Source of the DNA: Onchidella celtica
Lineage: Eukaryota > Mollusca > Gastropoda > Systellommatophora > Onchidiidae
Length of the DNA stretch: 64,000 nt
Assembly: GCA_963931925.1 (NCBI GenBank)
Contig: OZ007569.1
Location: 66,355,980 to 66,419,979, forward strand
Direction: 5' to 3'
Shown here: piece after piece, positions 43,888 through 57,607 of the stretch
Numbering within the stretch: position 1 is the first letter of the stretch
How the letters are laid out: each line of letters begins with the position of its first letter
Translations under genes and position numbers: made by a program
Notes under the pieces: model-generated
What the model saw: only the letters and a program-made list of their open reading frames with translations
Told to the model about the DNA's origin: nothing
Databases searched by the model: none

Positions 43888-44050
43888 TCTCGCAGGTGGT
43901 CGGTGTAGACGCTTCTGGTAGGCTCTCTTTCTGTCCTGCCATTCTGCTATTATGTTGTTTATCGTCTTGTTTCTTCCTGATATTATAGCACAAGATTGCC
44001 ATTTTCGTGTCTTACTTGTTTTCTCCAAATTCTAACTCAAAGTCAAAGCT
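43888..44050 (+). repeat. Dispersed repeat (53-bp-array family), unexpanded copy
   Basis: Contains GGTGGTCGGTGTAGACGCTT, CTGGTAGGCTC, TTGTTTATCGTCTTGTTTC, TTCCTGATATTATAGCACAA and TTTTCTCCAAATTCTAACTC. It holds a single version of the segment that is repeated 17 times immediately upstream. Confidence 0.8.
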
Positions 44051-44227
44051 GCTACTCTCAACACTATTACCCCATACAGTGCCACTAGCACGATGCAGAG
44101 TGCCACTTCTCCACAGCTGCCCTCCACGATCTATCAGTTTTGCCTCCTTGGTGATTGTTGTTTCAACATCAAACACAAGTGTATATCATTGATGTATGTC
44201 ACTCAACTGGATCAACGCCACTCTCGT

Positions 44228-44412
44228 TGACAATATCGGTATTATTATGCATGAGTCTTTGTAAGCGCAAAGGACATAAAATTGGAACCAACCAATAAGC
44301 TGGCTGCTTTGGTTGGTCTTTACGCCAGTCACTTTATACAACATCGGTACCATTATGAATGACTTTTCATAAGCCCAACAGGCATAAAATTGGAACCAAC
44401 CAATAAGCCGGT
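44228..44412 (+). repeat. Two tandem copies of a 109-bp repeat
   Basis: ACATCGGTACCATTATGAAT and CATAAAATTGGAACCAACCA plus ATAAGC occur in both copies, about 109 bases apart. A partial relative with CATAAGCCCAACACGCATAA lies near 33920, so the unit may be part of a dispersed element. Confidence 0.75.
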
Positions 44413-45018
44413 TGCCACAGATGGCCGTACGTTATGTAGAAAACAACGGCTGTTGTTGACTTGCGAGAATGATTCTTTACTGCAGAAAGGTCTGACCCTA
44501 AATGACAGCAGGTTGCTTACCCTCTGCCTTAGTTGCCTTCGATGCTTTTACCTGTCTGGGTAGTTTGTGTTGCGCTGAACTCGATCAGGAAGGATCAGTG
44601 CAAATGGACTGTGGTATGAAATCGCGAAATTGCCTCGTCTTCCATTGATCATCCTATTCGTGGAAATGTTCATTCTCGTTTATATAATAATAAATAACAT
44701 TCATCACTGTTTTCAGAGAGGCATACAAGTTCACTCGGTGCAATGATGCAAAGTGTGTCTTAGGTCAAAATATTGTACATCGCTTTGTAAAATTTTAAGT
44801 ACTCAAAAGTTCATGAAAGTTGAATGCTCTGAAAAGAAATTTCATTTCTTGAGTTTTTTTCATATCTCTTATTCTTTTCCCAGGCCGTTACTCTGGCCGA
44901 GTGCACGGAGGATGAACGTGCACTTTTTAAAAAAACAGTCAGCAAGTTCTGGAGCTGTGTTACCGAAAACTTACGGTGCAATGTTACTGAAAGCCTTACC
45001 GTGTAATTCATCCCAAGG
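44413..45018. other. Non-coding stretch, nothing recognised
   Basis: No exon or repeat was recognised. The 91-codon plus-strand frame from 44753 lacks a known motif. Confidence 0.45.
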
Positions 45019-45130
45019 TTTTTGTTAGGAGGACAAAATGTTTTACATAGAAAGCTGTGGCTGAACAGTGAACACAACTCAGTATTTTCTCATTTGGGTT
45101 TGTAATTGAACCTTCCCCCCCTTTACAATA
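45019..45130. mobile_element. Short MITE, diverged copy 2 of the element at 38396
   Basis: The interior (GAACACAACTCAGTATTTTC, GGGTTTGTAATTGAAC) aligns through the full length of copy 1. The left end reads TTTGTTAGGAGGACAAAAT and the right end CCCCTTTACAATA, both degraded versions of the inverted repeat. Greater divergence makes this the older insertion. Confidence 0.72.
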
Positions 45131-48100
45131 TCCTTATCTGACCCCAAAAATGTTGGAAAAACAAGCTCAGCTGTTTCATTAATTTATCTATCTATTCGGG
45201 ACCTTGGCTTTGTAAATAAGCAGGTTTTTACAACTCAACTGTTTTGACAGTGAACCGGGTTGCGCACCTGTGACGTCAGTGAAGTGCGTGCGGAACTCTC
45301 AGGGCAGTGACTGGCAAAGAGTTGAGATTCTAGGTTGGCTCTTGGCCAATGATGGCACCAGGAGTTGAGCACTGAAACCTGTAAAATGCTGTGAATCAGC
45401 CAGTCTGGAACAGAAGGTAGACTCATCAACAACACGAACAGACACTGGACGGGTGCATTTGATCTTTAATTGAACTGTGGATAAAATAATAAATAGTGGC
45501 CGGGGTCTTTCATTGTGGAGTAATTATGGCCCTTTTTTTTATTTGCTCAACACTGTAGCCCGAGTGACAGTTTCAAAAATTATCAAATTAATTATCTAAA
45601 GTGTCAACTAATTTAATCCAATCTCCTTTCTGTTGAACTATTGTGCTTACTCATGTTTCATGCAATCTTTCGAAAATGTTGTAATGACGGTAAAAAAAAA
45701 ATTATTTTTTTTTTGTTGTTCTGTTTTTAAATTTAATTTTAGCTCTATGTGATAAGTGCAGGGCATGGGAGACTGTGTTTGACATGAGTTCAGTTTGGTA
45801 CAGTTTTCATGCCTAGAATTGGGTGCATTGTGCCCTGGCGCGATTCAGGTGAGAGAAAGAGGGTGGGAGGGAGGGAGATAGCGAGATCGGAACACAGGTT
45901 TATTCCGGGCAATGCTGAGCCACTCTACTAGTAATTATGAAAACCATTGCTACCATGTAGATATTACTGGACCTGGAGCTGATATGAGTCGTACACAATA
46001 AATACAGAGGAAATGATAAAGGAAACGGTAAAGGTGTGGCGAGATAAAAAACAAAACAAAAAAAAACGCGCCCCGTCTTTAATCCAGTTTAGGCATTTGT
46101 ACAGTAACTCCGGAAGGTTTTTCTGAAAGATGGTCATCTGGGATTTGGACCAGAGGCTTCTTGGGGGCTTTCGTGGTCATCCGACCACGTCTCTTCATGA
46201 CACGGTGTACAGTCTGACCGCGACTTCGAGCAGGTCACTCTTCACGGGCTAAGAACCATAAACTAGGCTGAGGGCTGAGCTGCTGGGCTTAAGAGGAAGA
46301 AGGAACACTTCATAAGGTGAAATCGAAATAGCTTTATAAAATCTCTGATTGTCAAGCTAGATTAGCGAAATGAGAAGATAAATCATTTTTTTATTTCAGT
46401 GTTGAAAAGGAGGAAGATCGATGGGCTGTGAAGAGCGTTGAGGGTAAAGGGTTAGTGAAATGTCTGCATCTCTTACATTTACGAGATTTTGTATAAAAAT
46501 GTGAGTCATTTGCCAAATAGTGAAAAATTGGACTAGTTGGCTAAAAAAAAAAAATCCTAAAAAAACACACTGGAAAAATTATTGTTTAAAACTGAATGAA
46601 AGTCTATCGAATTGATCCATCTTGTAGCTTGCGTCAAATTGGCCTTGTTCATTTTGATCGTTAGGGAGAAATAAGTTTTTTGGTTTTTTTTAATGGCCAC
46701 AAATCGCTACAAGTCCATAATACTGTCTCTAAAGGGAGCAAATGGCAAACTGGCCAACCATAGCGATTCTAATTGAAATATCCGTGATACCATCTACGGA
46801 AGACCATTTTGACTTGTTTAAAGAGACCGATGACGAAACAAAGAGATGAGGTTATAATTATTACCCGTTGAAAAGTGCTCCCGAAGTGAAAAGAGACAGA
46901 AAGATAAGTTAGTAAAGACCTCGAAAAATGAAATAAACTTTCATAACATTCAGATTTCAAGAACGTTTGGAAACTCTGAATTTTACAAAGCGATGGATGT
47001 ACAATAATTTTGATGCTGCTTCTCTAATGTCTGCACAGAATGAAAATCAAAGCTTCTTTGAAAGTATTCTTAAATGTATGTGTTGTTGTGTAAACCAAGT
47101 AGGTCACAAAGCGGGTTGTCACTTGTAATCTGTTACTTGTGCTTTGACTTTTGCAGTCATACATTTACTTCTACTTCGAAATGCCACGTAGATCTGAAAT
47201 GTTCTTCAGTGTCTTTCTTGTTTGAGACAAAGATCTTTTTTTTCCTTTTTGTAGTTGTTGCTTTTTTTCTGTTGTCGTTTTGTTACCCAGCATTTCTGAG
47301 ACGATGCCGTGCGTTCGGGGACAGGAAAAGAGATTGTGCTGTATCAGTTAGGGAACTTTCACAGTTATCTAAATTGATGTCTTCAACTGTGCACTAAAGC
47401 CAAAATAATAGTAAATAAATAAATAATTTTTACAAAAAATAATAATTAGTAAATAATAGTTATAATAATATTATGACAATAATAATAAAACTAAAACTAA
47501 TCTATGTATCATTTATAATCACAACTCTTCAGAAAGGCAGAGTTTTAACTGGATGTCTTTGCCCATCATTATGTTTTACGCCAACAGGTGACCGTTAAAC
47601 CCATTTAAAACATTTGAACTCTTTCTCCAGCTCCCTCCCGCCGAACATGGCCAACTAAATTCGGCGACCAATTCTGGCTCTAGTATTCATATTCGATCGT
47701 ATTCGTATATAGTGGGGCCTATCAGACCCTGAATTCAATTAAAGAAAAACTACTGAAGACTGTCGATTTGTTCTTGGTGGGTCTTTGAGACCCGGACTTC
47801 TCAAATAGAGGCCCCCCTAAAAAATGACAATAACGATTCGTATTTCATGGGGGCTGTCGGACACAGTTTTAACGGTATAATTCCAATGCTTTATCGAGGT
47901 CTGGGTCTAACACGTGCCACGTATGTATGATAGGAATAAACGAAATGACGGTCAATGGTCATTCACTCGTTGACATTTTGTGAAGAAATGGTTTTGCCTA
48001 GTGCTATGTTACAACATTTTTGTAGAATGGTCTAAATTTCAGAAAAACAAAATACACTTTTCTGCAAAGATATGGTTAAAAACAAGGGTGCCCTGGGTTT

Positions 48101-51100
48101 CACAGACCCACGAGGTTAAAATGAACCGTCAGTGGCCCAGACACAAGGCCATAAGACAATTATGACAGGGAATTGCGGCGGTCGGGAAGACAATTGTCGT
48201 GGGGTCTTAGCATTTGACAGGCCGCCCAGTAAGCTTGGGGGACATAAAAGGAAGGAGGTCATGGGGTCAGAGACGTAAAGGGGAAGTGATGGTGTAAAGA
48301 ATGTGCATCGTTTTGCAATGCGGGATGTCAAGAGTTCAAAAGAGCAAGGCCACTCTGACACCGAGGTCAAGACGTCAGCGTAATCTGCGCCATCATCTCA
48401 CGCCGCGTTACAGGTTGTTTGGGCTTGGTTTGCGAATGTAGGTCACTCGTGTTGGACGTTTTGATGCTGGCCAGTCTCTGGGGTTTACGGTCTGTTACAC
48501 TGATAATACAGCGCAGGAATGTTTGCACTAAAAAGACTTAAATACAGCGACAGGGGTCTCCCACCTATAAAAATATATAAGCAAGAAAAAAAAAAGGTGT
48601 TGATCCAGCAAGATTAGCAGACAGTGCACTGAGGTGGCCTGACTTGATTTGGGTGGCGACCGTGTGTGGAGACATCACCACTTTGGCAGTGAGTCGGGTG
48701 TGAGAACTTTCGTCAGTTTGGACGTCTTCTTGGGGGGAGGGGGAAAAGGAAAGTGGGGGGGAGGGGGGGGGCCGGGTGTGTCTTCTGTTAGTTCTGTTCA
48801 CCTATGTGGGTGTGTCACTGTCTCAGTGCTGGTCAAAACCAGTTTGTGTTCAGCAAAGCGTTGGTGACTCTTTTGTTATTGGCGGGTTTTTTTTTTTCTG
48901 TGTGGTAACATGACCGAAAGTGAATGAATTTGAGATCTTTGACATTTTGTCTTTCAGCTGGACAGCCGTAAAATGCTTCCTTCTTCCCTGATAACTGAGA
49001 AATTTCCAGAAAGCTTTTTTCTACATGACCAAAGAAATAAATACTTACATGCCTGCAAGCGCCCTTCGTCTAGCTACTTCACGTTTTTTTTTTTTTCTCT
49101 CTCTCTGGTTGCCGTTTAGTGAGATCATCGAGTTGAGTTAAACAGACACATACAGTGAAAACACCCATGTTTTTTTTTTTATAGAATTATATAAGCCCTG
49201 AATTCTCAGGATATTAGAAAAGTTAGAGATGCTAGCTTCTATGGGCCGGGGGGGGGGGGGGGTGGAGAAATTACAGCTAGGCTGGGGAAACACAGTGGCG
49301 CATTTATTGGATGTTATTAAACATAAAGGAAGGAATGGCCACGGAATGTTATTGAAAGTATATGTTATTGTGAGACCAAGAGAGGGAGACAAGTTTTATG
49401 GACCTAGTAGCAACATGTATATGTTTGTTCTCCACTGGGCGTGAAGCGACGCTTGGGCAGAGCCTTTGTTAGATTGCGGAATGCATTGTGAGGTGCATTT
49501 GTTTACACGTAAAATAGGTAATCCCAACATATTTTATCAAATCTTCTTTGTGAAGTACGAGTCAGAAATTCAAATCCATGATATTTCAATCAATTTCCAT
49601 ATCTTTGACAGCAGACTTTCCATTGTGCTGTCTGAGCGTGCTGATGATTATTTAGTTTATTTTTGTTTGAAAGTAATAATGCTTTTAAAAAACCTGCCAA
49701 CTTAGTTCTGAAAGGATGTATACAAAGCGAACATATCTCCTGTATTCCTGTTCCCTAAAATGAAAGGGTGAGAATGCCAGGTGGTAAGTAATAGATGAAG
49801 GAAATTCTGAGTCTTTTTGGTTTTTGGTATAAGTAATAAATCGTCCGTGTTTTAAAACATTTGTGTAGTGGATTATATTGAAAGTGGTATTCACTGTATG
49901 AGTTATTATCTAGAAAGTTCAAACAACAACGAGCAGTGACCAGAGGCGAGCGTCAGATGTTTCCCGTAGACTATTAAAATATTATTTTCTCATGTGGCAT
50001 TCTGTAATCGAAATCTCCAAGATTTCATGTGGTCAAGAGCATCTGGCAATTTGCCCATGGAGTCTGTCGGTAAGTGTGCAGATAGGGCAATCAAAGTGTA
50101 GAGCTTCACACGATGTAGTGTGTGTTGTGATTTGATCGTTCAATCGGCAGGGCACTCTCACCCGGTTCAAACTATGTGACCTGGTTACCTGTTTTGCTGC
50201 CTGAAAGGCGCCGACATTACGAGCGGACTGGGTTCGGATGATATTTATAGCATGTCGCCTTCCTTCATTGCACATGCAACATTCCCATTAAGTCTTGCAT
50301 ACGAATATATAACGCCGGCGTTATTTATGATTTTGGGAAGTTGTTGGACAAATATCCTTGGTTCAGATTGTTCCTGGTATGTCTGCCCATCTGAGATTAT
50401 TCCTTGTTTGAGAGGGAGGGAAAGGTTGCGTCATCTGCTGGAGTTCGAAAACAAAGCAAAATTAAACACCCAGAGATCTCTGCGCGGTTTGGTGATACCA
50501 TTTCTATGATTATGTAATATGGAAACGAATGTCTGTATCTGTATTGACCAGCAGATGCACATGCATGATTATTTTCATGTTTTAAGATCTTTCCTTCGTC
50601 CGACATTCGTCAAACATGTGGATCTATGAGACTGGCAAGAGAGTCTGCCTATGGATGAAAAGGAAGACAATCTTTTTTTTTCTATTCCTCAGTATGGCAA
50701 CTAGAGATTTGATGAAGGGCATGTTGATTTTCTGAGAACTGTATGTTTATGGGCATGTTTGTGGGAATACACAGATTCGAATGCTCTGGTTGTGGACCGG
50801 GGTGCATGTTATGTATTTTTTTTTCACTGTCTCTTTTTCTTTATTATGCATTTTCCTGTTGAGAGTGAAACTGAGAGAATTTAAGTGGGTTTGTTCAGAA
50901 CCGTTTAGATAGAGGATAGACGGGAAATCGTCATAGGCAAGACATACTCTGAATTTCAATCCTTTATTCCAGCAGACTGGGTCTGTTCTTTTGACTAGTA
51001 ATCCAAAAATTGTTATTGTTGTTGTTGTTATTGAGTTGTTATTTTTGTTATTGTTACTGCTGCTGTTGCTGCTGAAACAAACACACTGAAATTTGACTCA

Positions 51101-54100
51101 GATGTGTGTTTTTTAGCAAAGATTGTCATTGGTGGACTAGCGGTCCACGCAGAGCTCGTTTTTTTACGGACAGCCAAAGTGCGCTTCGTGTGTATATTTT
51201 TGGGCAAGTTTACTTATTTATATATTTGTTAATATTTCCGGGATATTTTGACCGTGGTGTGGAATTCTCCTATCCTGGGGCTATGAAGAGCGATATTGTT
51301 CTGTAAATTCGCAGTGTTAATCCATTTTGTTTTTGGATATTCCACGGACACACTGTGTTGAGATCAGTGACATTCTACTCCCTAAGGTGAGATACCTTCA
51401 TTAAAAAAAAATTAATTTTTTTTAGCAATAGCAGAATACATAATTATTATACGATAATATGGCATTACCTCAGATTTTGTAAAACGTGAAGATAGAAAGA
51501 AACAGTGGTGTGGCGACGAGGAACAAAAACGACGAATAAAAGGAAAATAGGATCATATTTAATTTAATTAGGCTTTATTGTCAAAATAGAGTTAATTCAT
51601 TTACTTCCTTTCTGAACGAGGGCCACGATGAAGTAGATCTGAAAGCGCTGATTCTCTGAAGTACACGGGTTTGCAGCTGGAGGCCAAGTGAACCCGTAAT
51701 CTGACCATAGTCTAGAGAAAACCCGTCCACTCGTGTCCATCCCATACTAGGGGTCAGTGGTTCAACCATTAGCGCTGGCCAGTAGAGTAGCCGGTCCGAG
51801 TAGCCTGTCCCACAGACCTACTGCAAGTTGCAGGGGCGAACGCGCGGATCTGATCATGTTTTCTTTATTCCTTGTCGCTATTGATGGGTTCCTGGACATT
51901 CGTAGTACGTGGCCATTGAATGGCAAGGTGAGACGACCTCGTGGTCTAGGAGAGTAGAAAAACCAAGTTATCACGCAAGTGGAATCCACGAGTTTTTATA
52001 GTGTTGATAACTTACTGTGCTCACTGTGAGATTCTTTCCATTGTCGTGTGTAGATGCATCTCTCGTTTCATCATTTACTGTGTGATATATGAACAGGAAC
52101 AGTGCAATATCAACAGTGGTTTAAAGAACGTAAAAGTGGTGTTTAGTTTGATAAGAGTGACGCCAGTAACATCAGCACGTATTATGGCATTGATGTCTGT
52201 GTTTAAGAAGTATTGATACAGATGTAGTAGCGCTATTAGTTGTGGTATTGTGTTGAAGCCCTTTTATAAGGGGCCCGTTTAGTCCTGTGACGTACAACTA
52301 AAATGCTGAGGCTTAAACTTAAACAATGTTCACAAGTAACAAGTTTGCAGTTCTAAGTAGCTGAAACAGGCGGGAACTACTTTCACTTTAAACGGTCATT
52401 ATTGTGAAAGTTTCAAATTGCCACTTGTTTTAAACGGTGGAAGTTTAAATAGCCCGCCAGGGGAAATACTGTATAAAATGCACGATTTTCTAACCAGTCT
52501 TTTAACAAGTGCGGCAGTCAAACAAATTTTATTACAAGAGAAACGTACAGAAAGACGAACGTTCATAACTTCGAACTTTTGGCACTGGCACGTTTTCCCG
52601 AGTGGCCACGTGTAATCGGAAAGTTTGTAACTACAGCAGATGCCGCCTGGGTCTGCGTCAGGCCGATGGTCATTCACAGCGAACAGGAGAACTATCTCTT
52701 CTGTGAAAATACCGAAGCCACTCCTTTCTAGATTTTACATGCGCAGTGGGGTCGTTCGCTTTCTCAATTTTTTTTTCTCCTAATCCCCGTATAGATCGGG
52801 GAAGAAAATTCTCATAGTTGGTTTCAACGAACCATCAACGTTTATTATACCAATTTTAGTTCTTTTCATTTTGTCTTATTACCGTGAGACATTTTTTCTT
52901 TATTGTTGTTCATAGGAGCAAGTAGTCAGAATGGCATAGTTATTTCAGTGAGGCATCTGACATACGAGTGACCTCGAGTTGCTGTTATTGTTATTTCTTT
53001 CTTTATACTGTGAGGGAAATAGTCGTGTCCTTTAGGTGGTGGCGGGGAGAGTCAGTCATTCAGTGGGCAAGCTGAGAGATAATGCAGTTTGTGATTACCT
53101 AGGATGGACATTTGGAATTTCAGTGTGCCATCTGCATTGGTGGACGGATGGATGGATGGATAAGCGGACAGATTGGTGGATGGGTGGATGAATGGATGGG
53201 CGGGTTGAATGAGTAGGAGATATTTTTTATTCATAACATAGAAGGATGCCTCAAATCCACATGCACCATTACTCTGTTCTGGAAACGAGCAATAATATAT
53301 CTTTATTTGTGAGAATTGTTAACATCAACTACAGGAAATGGCAAACCATATTGATTCACAAAAATGTGTTATCTTGGCCAAAGAATACGACCAAATTTGC
53401 AACTCCACTCCTCTACCTGTCATTTCCAAATGTAAAATTGTTGGCGTTGTTCAGAAATGAAAGGCGGGAGCAAGAAGAGAGTGAGAGAGAGAAAGAGAAA
53501 TCAGTTCGCTTTGAAGTCAAATTTTAATTTTTCTTCATAATAGAAACATGTGCATATTCGAACATCAGGTGGCAACGTATATTGATCAGGCCTGGCCTGG
53601 GCGCTGCATTGTTAAGAAATCACGCCATGGGTAGTCTGTGCGAGGTCTTTGAAACTTCATTTTTCTGGTTTGTTACCCCCAGTGATGGCGTACCCTTTTT
53701 CTATGATGATTATTATGATTTTTCCCAGAAGTGGCCTCAGCGGAGAGGTGAAAAGAACAAATTTGACGCGTATGATGATAATAAATTTGATCATACCACA
53801 ACAGCTAATGACATTATCACATGAAACTGGCATGTGTACGCGTAGCTGGTGTGTTAAATCCACATAACTGGCGGCACAGGAAATGAACTGTTTCCCAAAT
53901 TGGCGTTGTGCCTTGATTTTATGGTAGTTTTAAAACGTAACTGTTTTGTGGTGGTTGTAAAATTGTTATCCTTTACAGAATAATATCGCATAATCTAATC
54001 AACGGAAAATTTACATCAGCACTGTAAAGACATTGTTTCTGTCACCCTCTAACCCACAATGGAAGTTACATTCAAATGTAAGACTGTTTATAATGTAGCT

Positions 54101-54125
54101 GACATTTTGTCATGTTCGCTAAGAT
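45131..54125. other. Long non-coding stretch, nothing recognised
   Basis: About 9 kb without a recognisable exon, RNA gene or bounded mobile element. Simple repeats are an A/T-rich triplet tract at 47405-47480, poly-G near 49248-49261, a GTT run near 51015-51030 and a degenerate (GGAT)n tract at 53135-53205. Open frames up to about 107 codons lack motifs. Confidence 0.45.
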
Positions 54126-54370
54126 TGTAGTAACTCAGACATTCGAAACATAGATTTTTATAGATGTTCAGCTACATTCAAAGCCGCGTCGAATGGTCTT
54201 GGTTCTAGACTCCTAAGCCGAAACATAATGGAACAGCAAACTTTCAAAAAGTCATCGTCACTAGGCCAGTTGTGCTAAAATAGAAGTTTTTTTTTCTTTT
54301 TTTTTTTTTTGCTTCTGAAAAGTAGCCAAAACCGATGACTAGAGTTTTGGGGAATGGTGATGGTTCTGGA
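54126..54370 (+). repeat. Dispersed repeat, copy 2 of 2 (partner at 462)
   Basis: The order GATGTTCAGCTACATTCAAA, AGCCGCGTCGAATGG, CAGCAAACTTTCAAAAAGTC and GGCCAGTTGTGCTAA matches the copy near the window start. A T-run at 54286-54310 is expanded here. Both copies have the same orientation. Confidence 0.7.
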
Positions 54371-57300
54371 ATTTCTTTAGACGATGCCCATTTCAGTTTT
54401 GTCCGTCTCGATAAAACCATAGTCATTATCTGGGTGAAGGAATAATGATAGGATTAATTCTAGTCTGTAAGATATAATAATAATGAAAAAATTAATGACA
54501 CATGCATGATACTGCGTGGGAGGCACTGCAGTACTGGTGCTTGTGAGTTGTTCAGAATGAGTTACTGAGATGAAAGAGCGTTAGGCGCCGACGCATGGAA
54601 TTGGCCAAAACGTTTTAAGAGTCTCATTTTTTATTATTCACTGATATTTAGGGATAATGTTTGTGTTAAGGTCAAATAAGCCCCGTATTGTCATTCAGCC
54701 TGGTCGGGTCGTATTGTTCGAGAAAGGCAGGGTTATCAACGACCGTCACACAAAAATAATGTTCGTTATGTGCATGATCTGAACACATCTCCTTAATGAC
54801 AAATCAGGGGCGTGTCCATTGAACTCACGTGTTTTACAAACCATGTCGTGTGTTGGTTCACATTGTGCTATACAACATACTTGTGATCTGGCGAATACTT
54901 TTGGGTCGATTGCGATTTTTGTTGAAGGTCGAATAATTGTATCGTTGACTGCAAACAAGTTTCCATGGCACTGTTACATGATTGTTATCAACTGGCAAAC
55001 CGTTTGGGGATCTAAATGGAATCTAAAGTGCGATTCTCTTGAATCAGACAGAACTGAACCAGCTACAGCTCACACTTGGCATGACCAGAGCCTCAGAATT
55101 ATATGACGTAAATCAGCTGCGTGGGGTTAACGGTTGTTCTATGGGGCTCTTGTGTTTGAGATCAATGAAAATACATTTATAAAATTAATTATAATAATGT
55201 GGGGACAATATTGCAACAATACTTCAACGTTTGGGTCTTTCAGAAACACCAACTTGATTGCGTCTACTGGTACAGTAAATTTATTTCATTGTAAGAAACA
55301 TGTGAGAGTCAACGTTGACTGTCGGGAGACTGGTTGTTTTGAAGTAAATTTCTGTCCACAAATTTTGGAGTTTTATGTGAATAATGAGCCGTATAAATGT
55401 TACATTCACTCCACTGTGATATTATTTTAGAGGTGGAGCAAGTGTTTCGAAAACAACAACAACTGATGTTTGTCCAATCAGACAGTCTGCATTATGTTTC
55501 CGCTGCCATGTGTCACCGACTTGACATAAATGTAACAGCAAAAGAATGGAACACAAAACGCAGGACAGCATGGCTTAACCCAAACTACAAGTTGACATAA
55601 TACTTTGTCGGAAAAAGAATTGAGACTCAAATGAGCGCGATAGAAATCTTCAAAGGTAGAAAGCCTCCATCAAACTATTCCTTGAATTCCGTACTCGGCC
55701 GAGCCATACCCAGGATATGAGTCCAGGTGTCTTCCTGAACTCTTTTTGGGTGGCAGTTCCAACCCTCTGGATCTTGTCACTTTACTGTCACCCACCTCGA
55801 TTGTAACCACACTCCTCCTTGCAAGACAATTTGAATATGTCAGAGGGCTGAGCGCACACGATGAGTATTGTTAGGCTTATGTTCTTTGACTGCCAGTACA
55901 TAACTGGATAGACACAGTCTAGAGACAACCACAAAGCCAATAGTGTTGAAATTTTTCACATTATAAAATAAGTGTATCAGGAATAAGCAAATCACCAGAG
56001 CTGTAACCATTCAGTGCACCAGATTCAAATTAAGATGATCTTGTAACGTACAGAGATCGGGTTTGCTATTGGTGCACTTGTTTTCGTAAACCGTGTTTTC
56101 GTGTAAACCGATTACATCACATGCACGAAGAGATGTAGAGGGTGAGGGAGGAGCTGTTCTTGATCGCCCAAAGTGAACCGAGCCAAATACAAGCTCTCCA
56201 CAAAGGTTGGGTGATCGATGTGTTCAGGTTATGCACGCTGTAACAATGCCCTAACATTCTGCCACTGCACCATAATCATGTGTGTGATATGGATGCCTGA
56301 ACAATAGATTATTTCCATAATTTAAATTCATATTATATATAACATTGCAGTCTAGACCTGCAATGACACATGCACTCTCCCACTGAATACAGTCACTGTA
56401 TTTGAATGACAATTTTATTATATGTAAATTTACCGTTTGTAGCAGCCTGTCTGGGGCAATACTGATTATGGTCGCAATGTCAGTGAAGTTAATTCATATC
56501 AGAGTCATAACAAATTCTGTAGTCCATGCCAATGAAAGATTTTTACTCTCTGCTGCTAAGAGACGGATTTGAATGTTCAGACACTTGCGCTCCTGTGGTA
56601 AGATAATCCATATCTCTAGAACCAGTTCACAACTGACACACTCGCTGCAATATTCGCTGAGTAGATCCTAATGTTCACTTGTGAAATGTTTGAAGGTTAC
56701 AATTTGAAAGTCTCGGTCCTTCTAATGCAGGGAGTTTCCAAACTTTGTCGTCCTTTTTTACCCCTGGCAACTTTTGGATAGTAAATTTACCTCCACCCTG
56801 TTCCATTCAGTAATTTACGAAGATTTTTTTTTGGTTTTTATTATAATTTTAAAAAATGTATATACGGGAATCCGAGACACAGTATACTGAGACGGTTCAA
56901 TTCACCAAATTCCGTCCGTGGACTTGCGCGCTTGCCATCCATGTCAACCATGCAACAATTCGCACCACACCCCTCCATAATTGAACGAAAAAAGTCTAGT
57001 ACCACAGAGCTCTCAGCTGGTGGTACTCACCGTGTTTACACACGCGCACGTGTAACCGGCACATATGTTCCGTAGTAGGAGAGAATTTGATTGGTTATTC
57101 CTTGTCCATAAAATTTTAAATATCCCATCCCTTAAAGCCATTTACATATTCCAGCGTCCATATTGAAATAAATGAGACATGTTATTCTATTCTCCTATAC
57201 TAGAAGTGTGCATAAATACCTCCAATGAACATGAATTGTGCATGTTTGTGTGTAAATGAGTTTTTGTTACGTTCATTTCTGAAGATACCATTATGAACAC

Positions 57301-57607
57301 AGTTATCAAGAACCTGTTTCTGAAACAGAATTGAATTGTGTGAACACTTCTTCAAGATGTGACAATGTAAGTTTTACAGCAAGTATTCAGAGCTGGCGAA
57401 GGGAGGAAGAATTATACCTATACTCCCAGCTCTGATCAGATTCATGTGAATCATACTGTTTACAAGTAACGTCAGATTCAATTAGTTTTCTTCAACTGCC
57501 GTGATAATTTGTCCATTCGTATCCGAGGATTCGATTTGAAAAGTGAGGCGAGTTTGTATACACACTGAATTGTCAGAGGACAGAGATCTCTGTTCCGACC
57601 TTTTGTC
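54371..57607. other. Non-coding stretch upstream of an exon
   Basis: No exon was recognised. A CAGGGAGTTTCCAAACTTTG segment at 56728 resembles a hAT end, but no convincing partner or duplication was found. The 200 bases before 57608 hold no TATA box that I trust. Confidence 0.45.

Noticed and set aside
42637-43908. 423-codon plus-strand frame, the second longest in the window
   Set aside because: Almost all of it is the 53-bp array, open in three frames at once; only the short unique start could be coding, and no domain is seen.
52365-52467. Weak inverted repeat with GGCGGG at both ends
   Set aside because: Only about eight outer bases pair convincingly; chance cannot be excluded.
54819-55430. 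Two adjacent plus-strand frames of 95 and 98 codons
   Set aside because: No recognisable motif, no splice sites linking them and ordinary AT-rich composition.
56728-57007. hAT-like end CAGGGAGTTTCCAAAC with a weak inverted partner
   Set aside because: The right end is a poor match and no 8-bp duplication is present.
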